Source of the DNA: Cystobasidium ongulense
Lineage: Eukaryota > Basidiomycota > Cystobasidiomycetes > Cystobasidiales > Cystobasidiaceae
Direction: 5' to 3'
DNA length: 64,000 nt
Assembly (NCBI GenBank): GCA_022835595.1
Contig: BQUP01000001.1
Span: 682,001-746,000 of the forward strand
In this document: in pieces, positions 24,690-34,457 of the stretch
Layout: the number at the start of each line of letters is the position of its first letter
Numbering within the stretch: position 1 is the stretch's first letter
The notes under the pieces: model-generated
Seen by the model: only the letters and a program-made list of their open reading frames with translations
Database searches by the model: none
What the model was told of the DNA's origin: nothing
Position numbers and translations under genes: made by a program

Positions 24690-26254
24690 TTACTCCTCTT
24701 TGGGATCGTATGGATGTACGAGCATCTCTGAGAACCTGGACGAACGCAAAGTTAGTTGAGAATAGTAGGATCGCAAGGGAATCATCAGACTTACTTCTTG
24801 ATGTTCTCGCTTCCTCTGACCTCTGTTGTGAGCAATGGCATCTTGACAACGTGGAAGTCTTCTGCGTATAGCTCGTTGATCTCCGACAGGTATTTCTTCT
24901 GCATTGCCCACCGCGCTGCGCAGTGAGGACAGTCTGCTTGCTGACCGGACTTCTTTGGCCACAATATCTGGTTGACGATGATTGTATTTGTGTCGATCTC
25001 GTATTGAGCAAGCTCTTGAATGAGGCGCTCCGTTTCGTAGAGACTGAGGAACTCGGAGATGCAAACACACACGAAGGTAGTCTTTTCTGGGTCCTTGAAC
25101 TGAGTGTTGACCTCGGTGATCACTTCGCGCATTGACTCAAGCTTGCCGAACATTTCGTCCGTGTTGGCGGGCACACCCATCATGCTGGACATCTGTGGCC
25201 AACATGCTTGAGCAGGATGTACGAAAGCTGCACGGCGAGCAAGGGACCAGGCCACTCACGGACTGCATCATAGGACCAAACTTGCCGCTGAGCGTCGACA
25301 GCTTAGCCAGTGCCTTTTCTAGAACAGCAGGAAAGCTGAGGAAGCGGAGAGTGTGACCTGTTGGGGCAGTGTCAAAGACAATAACGGAATATTGCATTGA
25401 CTTGACGTGTCTAGGAGAACGGGAGAAAGACGTATATTAGGATGTAGAAGGTTATGGTCGTCCAAGCCCACGAGTACTTACTTCATGACTTCTGCGAAAC
25501 CCATTGCCTCGTCTACACCGGGAATGGAGAATGCAAGGTCTTGCAGCATTGAGCCCATCTGTCCGTTATCGTCTGTAGTGGACTATCAGTCAGCCAGGAG
25601 TTGATGAACCGGAAAGAGCAGTCGAATGCCACCCACTCGCTTCAACCATCTCCTGCATCGATGCAGATGGATCAATCTCCATTGCATATAGGTTCGGGTA
25701 GCCATTGACGAGTGTGGCGTCCTTGCCGAATTTCTGGGAGAAGGCGTCTGAAAGGTTGTGAGCGGGGTCGGTGGAGCTGCAGGAGGCGTTACTGGTCAGA
25801 AATCATCAATATACCTGTACATGGTGACTCACATTAAAAGGACTGATTCGCGATTGTACGAGAGTTGTGTAGCTAAAGAGCACGCCGAGGTCGTCTTGCC
25901 TGAAAACACAGCAATACAAGGTCAGCATTGCATTGATGAGACTCAGTTAGAGGAGAATAACCTACCTACACCACCCTTGCCGCCTTTCAGAAGTCCATTG
26001 ACACGTCAGTTGGATTGGATTGGACTACTCCCCAGCAACGGCTAGCCAGCGGGCAGTCCAGCTCACCGACAAAGACCCATTTGAGACTGAATGCGAGAGA
26101 GTCGAGGTCAGAATGCGTCAGCTGTGGGTCTGTCGCCTGCGTCTGCACCACCATCAGCCGCTCCAGCACACCTCTTGTGGTCGATGATGCTCTGCAGCGT
26201 TGGCTCGAGGGCGTCTTGCGGATGGAGGACAGCATAGTCGTCTGCGTTGTCCAT
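24690..26254 (-). CDS. GET3: GET3/Arr4 ATPase, tail-anchored protein targeting
   Basis: Cytosolic homodimeric ATPase that carries tail-anchored proteins to the ER receptor Get1/Get2. After splicing the N-terminus reads [35 protein letters not shown], shown here as two motifs: SLKWVFVG and the deviant Walker [23 protein letters not shown] (switch I), [37 protein letters not shown] (switch II), [17 protein letters not shown]-like [13 protein letters not shown] and the zinc-binding CPHC of the dimer interface follow. The C-terminus is [14 protein letters not shown], stop at 24690. Introns are dense. Two tiny exons of 20 nt (26067-26086) and 18 nt (25966-25983) encode SLKWVFVG and the first part of the P-loop. 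It is head-to-head with SRP68, the other ER targeting route. Confidence 0.96.
25966..25983 (-). other. 18-nt micro-exon encoding part of the GET3 P-loop
   Basis: GCGGCAAGGGTGGTGTAG, phase 1 on both sides, is flanked by introns 25984-26066 and 25900-25965. It supplies GKGGV of the Walker A motif. Skipping it keeps the frame but deletes the nucleotide-binding loop. Confidence 0.9.
26067..26086 (-). other. 20-nt micro-exon in GET3
   Basis: Lies between acceptor GCATTCAG and donor GTGAGC and encodes SLKWVFV plus split codons. It joins the first exon (IIDHK) to the P-loop micro-exon. Confidence 0.88.
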
Positions 26255-26488
26255 GGTGTCAGCAGCAGCTATCGTGTGTATCTTGTGTGTTGGATTGTGT
26301 TGATGTTGGTATTGGTCGAAAGCCAACTCTTAAGAGCTTGAATTGAGCATCAAGGCGGTCTTCTCTATCCCAACTGGACATTGAACACGACATTGGAATA
26401 CGCTGGATTGGAGCAAGCAGGACACTCTGAACACACAAGACACCTGCATGGTATCGCTGTAGAGTGCCGCCATCCTCATCCATCCGCC
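26255..26488. promoter_or_regulatory. Bidirectional promoter GET3 / SRP68
   Basis: 234 bp between divergent ATGs must hold both promoters and 5' leaders. It contains a TTGTGT-rich stretch (26280-26310) but no site that I can name. Confidence 0.55.
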
Positions 26489-28809
26489 ATGGACGTCGAC
26501 CACACCAGCAAAGAGAGCAGCAGCAACACACGCAACGCAAACGACAGCGAGAATGCTTCATCCGGTGCACCTCGCAAGCTCAGCATAGACTGTGAGGACC
26601 GTCACTGCTCATCCTGCCTGCTGCCCTATTCTCCCCAGCTAAACCACTCTCGCAGTGCTCAAGATTGTCCACGCCGCTCGACAAACGTACGGTCTGCGAA
26701 CCAACGACTATGCCCGGTACCACGCACACGCAGCACGCCGAGTAGCTACTCTTCATAGTGCAACGAAAACACTGAACAAGCCTTCTTCGAAAAAGACTGC
26801 CGCTTCTGCTGCTGCGGCGAAAGGAAAGAAGGCAAACAGCAGCAATTCGGCCTATAAATCCGCCAACTATGTATCCACCACCTCGCAGGTCACTGCTGAA
26901 AGCGTCTTGAAAGACGAGCGCCTCCTCGAGCTTCTCGTTTGGGAAACAGAACGTGCCTGGAGTGAGGGAATGAAGCAACGGGAGGAAATAGCCTCCCTCG
27001 AACGCAGCAATACAGCCCAAGCACTCGCGCCGAAACGACACAGAGCCCTCAAGCGCTTCCAAAGAGCCTCGCAGCATGCCCAGAAACTCTCAGATATCGC
27101 TCGGGTGCTCTACAAATCGCCCAATGCTCCCTTCACTGCAGCAGCCGCCTTCCAGATTGAGATCTATCGTCACTACATGGACGGCACGCTGGGTTTCGTC
27201 AAAGCAACCTCTCCCGGAGGATCCTCATCGCAAGCCACTGCCTCTTCTACGCCAACGAGTGCCGCCCTTCTTTCTCTCGGCAGCGCATACGTCCTTCTCA
27301 AAAGCTATGGCCAAGCTACGGCCCATGCTACCGAAGAGGCAATCGCATTCGAGCTGCTCGACGAGCTGGAACCTCTCATTCGCTTCTGCGCCTATAAGAC
27401 TGGATCCTCTCGCGACCGCCTGCCAGCTCAACTAGCAAGAGACGCCGGCAAGGATGCTCTCAGTCTACTAGAGGATGACCAGCACTATCCCAACTTAATT
27501 ACCAAATTAGCCAAAGAAGAAAGCGCAAGCCATAAGAAGAAAGACGGAAAGTCAGCTATAGTGAATCACCTGTCTTGGCGTGACATCGACCTGCCTATAC
27601 GATCCGCTGAGCTTGGAGAGATCTTAGGCCGGGTGAACACTGCAGTAGCCGACATTGCTTCTAAGACGCATTCCAAGACAAGAGACCACGCTGCAGGTAT
27701 ATCGACCTACGAGCGATCTCTTGCAGCGCTCATCGAAGCCGAAGACAGAGCCAGAAAGCTCGTGGACGACAACACTGTTGCCCTTGCCCGAGCACATTCA
27801 GCTCGTTTCGAGGCTGCTGCTAAGCCGCTAAATCTTGTTCACTCCTATATCCTTTTCCACCTACTCTCGATCCGCTTACAGCGAGATGAAGCACTACTGC
27901 AGGCCACCTTAGTGAGACTGGCCAGGCGGGAAGCGAAAGTCAGCAATGAGATCACGACATTTGGAACACTGTCAATGCGCGTCAAGAGAAGACGGATGAA
28001 GCTATACCCAGTCCTTATCAAATTATTGGACGGAATGACACAGTCCTTGGAGAGAACTAGATCACTAACGGTTGTGGAGGAAGACACAACGGACTTAGCC
28101 GAGGAGACCGATGCATTATTAGCGTACTCGAAAGCACGCAGGTCAGTTAAGACCCGACCAAATTTTGCAGGTTTAGCGCTTATTATCTGTCACATCACAC
28201 AGATGCCTGTACCTCGGAGAAACTTATGCGATGCTCGACAAGTACCCGGAGGCTTTGTCTTTGCTGCAGCGGGGAAGCCTTTACGTTCGACAAGCACAGA
28301 CACTAGTTGACGCAGTCGGTACTTCAAAGCTCACCGATGCAGACCTTCCCGCAAGTTTGCAGCCCGTCGAACATGCATCTCAACAAATTCCAGGCCTACA
28401 AAAGTCATTAGAGCGTGCCGAAGCCCGTACAAGCAAAGACTGGCACACCTTTACTCTATCACCTAGCGATACGCAGGGCGGCGCCTCCGCGAAGTCTGCA
28501 CCCTTGGGACTAGCCGTCGAGAACCTTTCGCTACAAAATGCAAAAGCACCGGGGAGACGCAGCACGAAACCCCGCAAGGCCGGCGCACTCTTTTACGATG
28601 TTGCTTTCAGTTACATAGCCCCTGTGGCAACAGATCTGCCGGTCGAATCAGTCACAGACGTCTCTGCAGAGAGTGTTATGACTGTCAATATGCAGGCAAA
28701 CGAGCAATTGGAAGCTATAGGCGACAAGCAAGGCAAAACTTCCGCAAGCAGTTCAGAAGTCCAGCCTGCTGGACGTGGGCTGTGGGGTTTCTTCGGGAGA
28801 CGCAAATAG
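26489..28809 (+). CDS. SRP68: Signal recognition particle subunit SRP68
   Basis: Protein subunit of the cytosolic SRP that forms a heterodimer with SRP72 on the S domain of the SRP RNA. Exon 1 (from ATG 26489, MDVDHTSKESSS) is joined by a phase-1 intron to LLKIVHAARQTYGLRTNDYARYH, the N-terminal tetratricopeptide-like RNA-binding region. ARRVATLHSATKTLN, then LLVWETERAWSEGMKQREE, KRHRALKRFQRASQHAQKL and FCAYKTGSSRDRL (an RYCAY-like motif) follow the SRP68 order. A 3' intron near 28141-28200 joins SKARRCLYLGETYAMLDKYPEAL. The protein ends LWGFFGRRK at 28809. Length, about 705 residues, fits the family. It shares a 234-bp promoter with GET3. Confidence 0.94.
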
Positions 28810-29136
28810 TACAGTTGGAGTAACAATTTCAAGCCATTTTGTCTACCTAAAACTACGCCAACACGCACAGTATCACATTGTTCTATCCACCAAATACCAA
28901 AGGCTAAGATCTATCCTTGCACCTGCTGTGCCACAAAGTGTTTCAGTACCCGCTTGGCTAATCGCTCATAACTCTCCGAGCCAAGCCGCTGATCCCCTTT
29001 TATTTCCAACTCATATACTTTCTGTCCTATAGTAACGGACAGGCGATTCATCCCGCCTATCGCGGAGTCAGACTCAGATTTATGGAACACCGGTTCCGAT
29101 TGCCGGGTTTCTTGGCAATATGCTGATCAAAGACAG
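28810..29136. other. Convergent 3' intergenic region
   Basis: 327 bp between the SRP68 stop and the end of the dsRBD-repeat gene. No gene was seen; 3' UTRs are expected. Confidence 0.4.
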
Positions 29137-32100
29137 TCAGCTACGAAACTGTAAGTCTGCTAGGGCATAACACCCCTCACATTGTAATCGGTGGACGTAA
29201 GACCCCTTCGCCTGTGGTAGCTCGCTGACGACTGGCGTATTCGGTGGAGGAACGTCCACTATCATATCGTCGGATGGCGGCTCCGACAGTGAGGCAGACT
29301 GATGAGCGTTTCTATTGCCCCTGCTACTGACGTGGGGATGAGACGGGCTGCCGTGCGCCTTCAAATAGTCTACGAGACCTTCCTCAATACTCAAAGCGGC
29401 AACGGCTTCCCTGGCTGCAGCTTTGCTGTTGTAGTGGGCTGAGCACATATAGGTCTTTGCTGGCACTGTCGGAATTGTGAGCCTAGCAGCAAATTGAGCT
29501 GAAGAGACTGCATCAGCGGTTGAACTTCCCAGACTAGCATTGATAGCAACTTACGACCATTGCCAGGTTTGAAAACTTCAAAATCAGGCTTGTGGCGAGG
29601 CTCCGTGCCAAGCAAGATCTGGCACATCTGGTGAACATAGCTGACGGGATGATAGGCTCTCGTGCTTGCGGAAGCTTGTAAAATGGGCGCATCTGTCATT
29701 CTAGAAGCCTCGAACTGCTGACTAGCTAGCGATAATTGTTTCCACAGGTCCCCGCTTAACGCTTTGATCGACAGATTCTCTTTTGCCGATGCAACACTAC
29801 CGAGTGCACAGTCACTTTCGAAGACTCGTGCATCGCCATCCTGGAGTTCAAGTCGAAGACTACCACTGTAAAGTCCGCTTCTTTGGTCTTGACGTAGGTG
29901 AAAAGCGATGCGAGAAGCGCCCTCCGCGCCGAAGGCTTCCAAGAAGTGCTGGCGCAATACCTGCAAATTGGGCTGACTGGAGTTATTAGACACGTTCGAT
30001 GGTTGTTGTCCTCCGGAGTTTGAGGTGCTCATAACGCTGGTGCTCGGGGTTGTGGGATAGGCCAAGGAGCCGGCAGAAGGGCCGGCAAGCACTTGTGCTG
30101 GGCTACATTTTACGTACGGAGGCGGCGGTCCAGTATATATGAAATCCTGAGGCTTTGGCACGGGTAGGTCCTGCACACGCATGTTCCTAGGGGCCTGATA
30201 GGATACAGAAGGATGCGGAATGCGTGAGGTTTCTTCCCTAGTATGGTGAGCAGCCATCTCGAAAGTAGCGGCGTTATACGTCGTCGTAATCGCCGCAGCT
30301 GGTGATCCCTTTACTGAGGGTGATACACGGCCGGCAGGTTCGGCCTCGGCGGCGGTGGTAGACTTCGATGCCAGAATCGACTGAACTGCAAGATTGGCTA
30401 CAGCTTCCTTAGCGAGCTTCTTGGAGGGAAACACAGCCTCGGACTCGAAGTTCTGCACTACCTCAGGCTTGAGACGGACTGTCAGGCTGCTGCCGAATCG
30501 CGGAGCTGTGTAAGCTCGTTAGCACAGGATCGAGGATAGTACAACCCCGCTTAAGGTATACTTTGCTTACTCATAGGTTTGCCAAGAATGCTCGCGCCTG
30601 GTCTTTCCGTGAAATCGTAAGATAAACAATCGATACCGCCCGGGGTAGTCTGAGCCCAGACATTAAGACGTGAGATTGCGCTGGTCGACAATCAAGTAAG
30701 CAGAGTGCATTGCCCGAAAATTGGAAAGCAGAATGCCAGAACCCACTTGTCGATTGGAGCGGAGTGTAGCGCAGGACCTGAGGCTCCACTTACAGGCCCG
30801 CCTAATCCGCTAATAGCTTGGTAAGAAGCTTGTACCAGGCTCATCCGGCTCTCAAGGTCTTTTCGGAGACCCATCCTCACTGCCAGTCTACAAACACATT
30901 CTGCATCGGAAAAAGATATTGTCAAATAGATGATCATGAAGGATTCGAACCGGTCAACCGGTCAATGACATGGACTGCTAGCGAAAGCTTAACCATGGCA
31001 TAATCGTGTATCGCGCACCTTTGGCTTCTTTCTTGTTGCGAAACAGCGGAGGCATCTCATAGGTGCGTGTGTCATCACGGCTCAATTGAATAATCACTTT
31101 TGCCCCGTACAGATCACCTGGATGCATTTGGAGAGGGTGTGCTAATCAGATGGAAGGGACATGTGTGCAGAAAATGGATTATCATTACATACCAGTGTCC
31201 GAATGCAGTTCGCTAAAAGTTGCTGAAAGTGCACCAGGGTCGCGTGTAATCTGCTGAACGAGCTGAGAGACCAAACCGGCGGTATTCTCCTCTTCAAATG
31301 TATCGTGGTCCTCCAGGGTTGCGGGAATGGCAGTGCCTAGCTGTCTGCAGATCTTGGTAGTCATGGAATTATGTAGCTTGAAAAGGATAACAACACCTTC
31401 CTGCAAAGCCAGCTGTGCGACTGCCTCTTTGGCAAACCGTGTTGAAGGAAAGGCGTCCGTTGTTGCATATGTCTCATGGACGTCAGGGCTGATTCGTATT
31501 CGAAGTTTGCACCGGTAGATTGCCCCACGCGGACGTCCTGTTTACGCGTAAATCAGTCCAGACCGGCTACATAAAGAAGAGTTTTCAATATGCCTACCTT
31601 CCTGAGCGCCGAGTGTCTGGTGCACAAAATCAAGCACAACATTTGGCACTTCAACACAGTATTTCTAGGGCAAGCAGCAGGCGTTAAAGAAATTTCAAGA
31701 GAGCAGAAAAACCTGATGGCTCACCTGGACAGCAAGATTAAGCAAAGTAACAGGGTTTTGATGATTTGTGACATCGCCCTCAGGAGCGAAGCGCGGATTG
31801 CTCGAGCCATCAAACGGACCAGAAGATGGGCCAGGGAGTTGATAAGGATCGATTGTCTTGTCTAGAAGCGCCATGCTCCGAGCTGCCTCGCCGAGGATAC
31901 CGCACTGCATTGCATATTCAGCCAGCGCGCGAATTGCTTCCCGCTTGCTTGCATAGACCGGCGGAGAGCGAAAGACTCGAGGCTCTTTCTGAGGGAATGG
32001 TAGCTTTAGCGTACAGGCGTAAGACCGGGCTATGGATGGGAATTCCCTGTCAACAACGTCCTGCCGATTTCGATGATAGTGGTCGAGTATAGCACTTACT

Positions 32101-32355
32101 TTTGGGACTTTTGAAGCAATCAAAGGATACTGGCTCTACAGAAACCTTGCGCCAGAACTTGCGGAGATACAGGGCTGGCGATTCGTTTTTCTCGTCCGGA
32201 CCTTCGTCATTGTCTTCAACAGCGTCTCCATACTCGATGAAAGTTTTTTCAAGCTGAGATGGGCTATTCGCTGCGTCGGGCATTCCAGCGAGGGACTGGC
32301 TTCCAAGGCTGTCAAGAGTCATGTGTTCACCGCCGTCATCCTGCACGATGTCCAT
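29137..32355 (-). CDS. Six-module tandem dsRNA-binding-domain-like protein
   Basis: Product of roughly 900 residues composed of six repeats with the dsRBD plan alpha-beta-beta-beta-alpha. First helices include NPVTLLNLAVQKYCVEVPN, NTAGLVSQLVQQITRDP, NLQVLRQHFLEAFG and HPVSYVHQMCQIL. Last helices are ASKREAIRALAEYAM, PSTRFAKEAVAQLAL, RNKKEAKECVCRLAV, PSKKLAKEAVANLAV and NSKAAAREAVAALSI, like the KKxAKxxAA end of dsRBDs. Approximate positions, in protein order: 32180-31870, 31740-31380, 31290-30820, 30760-30370, 29990-29730 and 29650-29340. Five modules carry a phase-1 intron between first helix and first strand. No helicase, nuclease or deaminase domain is seen, so it may be a scaffold or RNA-binding regulator. 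The start at 32355 (MDIVQDDGGEH) and the last codons are tentative; an upstream open frame (32336-32623) overlaps the 5' end. Confidence 0.75.
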
Positions 32356-32812
32356 TGCGGTATCCAGGCTTCTCCAATCCGAGCAGTGTATCTTCGAGCT
32401 CTGCTTTGAGCCGAGGCAGGTGTAGGTGCTTCTTCAAGACACGTGAGCCTTCCAGAAGACCGCGCCGAAGAGCGAGCGAGGTTGAACGCCGCAACGAAGG
32501 CGCAGTCAAGAGAGCCAGCTCTTCAGCATGCAGCCTGTTCGCACGACTCGCTTGACCCGATATCCTCTCGCCTTCCAGTTGGGGCATGGCAGAAGTCCAG
32601 CCGGCGGCAAGCTGCAAGTTCACGTGCGAGTTGGGGTCGGGTGGCGAGAATGTATAACTACAGTTGCCTATATTTGACGTTAGCGAGGCAGTACGTGCGG
32701 ATGTAATACGCTTATAAGCACATGTTACTAAAGCTACCCGCTAAGCCAGTCCTGCACAAGAGAACTGCGGCACTACGAGTCTACAGAGTACTCAAGCACA
32801 ACAAACTGTGCA
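32356..32812. promoter_or_regulatory. Upstream region of the dsRBD-repeat gene
   Basis: 457 bp, including a 96-codon minus-strand open frame that cannot be joined in frame to the gene below. It also contains the SEC20 3' flank. Confidence 0.35.
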
Positions 32813-34256
32813 TTACAGCTCATCCAGAATATGCTCGACACGGACCTCTTTCTCCTCTTCCCCTGCGCCTTCCTCTTCACTTGCGCCATCAGCTTCAAGC
32901 TCTGGGACAATCGTCTTCGGACTTGCCTCGATGCTTGCCAGGCTCGTATGCTGAACAAGACTCTGTCGAGGATCGCTTGCAAAGTCTGTCGAGATAGAAA
33001 AGCTTGTGGTCGTAGGTATTATTGTATCTCCGCCTTCTAATACCAAGGCAGTGGCCAGTGCGGAGTCGGAGGATAGGGAACTAGCCTGCGAAGGAGTAGA
33101 CAGCGTGGCAGCGATGCTTGCACTTGCTAGACTCGCCGATGCCACGATAGTAGAAGGAATGAATTGTAGAGACGAAGGAGTGGACTTTTGCAGCGCAGTA
33201 GTAGATGTAATAGTAGCTTGAGCCTTGCTGGAGACAGAGGTCCTTGAGGAAGACAGCACGGAGCGGACAGATGGACTGCTTCCCACTCCAGCGATACGCG
33301 AGAAAAGGGTAGCGGCTCGGATACCCCGGTCAATGATCCTACGCTTGACGATGAGGAGGCACACTAAGCCGAAGAGTAGCAGTGCGGCAAGAATCAGTAT
33401 GCGGTCAAGAGTGTCGGCTTTTTGCATGGTGGTGATGAGGCCTTTCGAAGCGTTGATCAGGCCGGAGAAGGATGTGTATTGATCAGAGGTGAGAGTGAGG
33501 GTTTGAGAAGAGCGTTCTAAGGCAGGAATGGTTGGGAGAGGTGGTAGGATTAGCTGGATAGCAACACGTGGTAGAAGGCAAACAAACATACCCAGCATTT
33601 GCGTAGACATGCTTGACCGTTCAAGCTCTTGTTCAAGAAGCTGTCTTGTCTGACGCAATCCGTCTGTCACATTGGCCGTTGCGTTCATGAGCTCGTCGTC
33701 TTTCGAGCTGCCAGAGGGGGGTATGGGAGAGCGGGAGATGTTCCGAGCTGGACCCAGGAGAGCTTCTCGCTGGGAAGACGCGGCAGAGCTGTCTATTCGA
33801 CGCTTGGAGGTGAGCGCTTCTTGCCGAGCTTGGACTCGTGCTCTGTGGTTGTAAGATTCCATTCAACGTTGCGCTTTGCCGAATGTCCGTCGACTAGAAG
33901 CTTACCGGGAGAGTCTAGCCGAGAGAAAGTCGGCGGCTTGAAGGATAGAGGCGCGCAGGCTCTCTGAAGAAGCTTCTTCGGCAAGCAGAGCGAGTTCCTG
34001 AAGTACAGTTATCCAAGCATCATCAGCCCAGCTTGACACGCACGCACGTGAGCGCGGCCCATCGACGCACCTCGAGCTGCGCGTCTATTGTCAGAGCATC
34101 CTGGCGCATCTCGTCGACCAGCTCAGCATGGAGCTGCAGACTGGCGGCGCAGGCAGCGAGCTGGGGGATGGCCTGGCTCTCGAGGCTGGTCAGTCGTCGC
34201 TCTATGCCGGCGCGCAGGTCGCTCGCGCGGGCTTGGGGGGAGTCGGGGTCGTTCAT
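32813..34256 (-). CDS. SEC20: SNARE protein Sec20 with long luminal tail ending in -LDEL
   Basis: ER/Golgi Q-SNARE of the retrograde (Dsl1/Ufe1) pathway. Exon 1 from ATG 34256 encodes a helical N-domain (LTSLESQAIPQLAACAASLQLH, given here as LTSLESQAIPQLAACAAS). The SNARE-like stretch is DELMNATANVTDGLRQTRQLLEQELERSSMS with TQMLG, and after an intron SSQTLTLTSDQYTSFSGLI. One transmembrane helix follows (ILILAALLLFGLVCLLIV + KRR). About 190 Ser/Thr/Ala-rich luminal residues come next, ending HILDEL at the stop. Yeast Sec20 ends HDEL, so LDEL is a plausible retrieval-signal variant. The gene lies 201 bp from, and divergent to, DAHP synthase. Confidence 0.85.
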
Positions 34257-34457
34257 GTGGACGTGCAGGATGGTCAGGGTGTTCTCCAGGCGTGCTCAGT
34301 CTGCGATGCTGCTTGATGGGCGATGGTGGGAGGCAGACGACGCTGTTGCCACCTTCATGCAAGATATAGAAGATGTAGAATACACCATCCTCTTTCTTTC
34401 TTTCCACTGCACCACTCTGCCTCTCTCTCACCGCACACCACTCGTCCACCGCGCAGG
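34257..34457. promoter_or_regulatory. Bidirectional promoter SEC20 / DAHP synthase
   Basis: 201 bp between divergent start codons. It contains a CT-rich run (CTCTTTCTTTCTTTCC near 34390) typical of fungal promoters. Confidence 0.5.

Noticed and set aside
30930-31008. tRNA-like B box (GGTTCGAATCC) on the minus strand inside an intron of the dsRBD-repeat gene
   Set aside because: The T stem does not pair, no acceptor stem or A box fits, and the sequence overlaps an 8-nt tandem GACCGGTT. Probably chance.
32336-32623. 96-codon minus-strand frame overlapping the start of the dsRBD-repeat gene
   Set aside because: Composition looks protein-like, but no GT-AG pair joins it in frame to the modules; it may be an untranslated leader or an alternative 5' exon.
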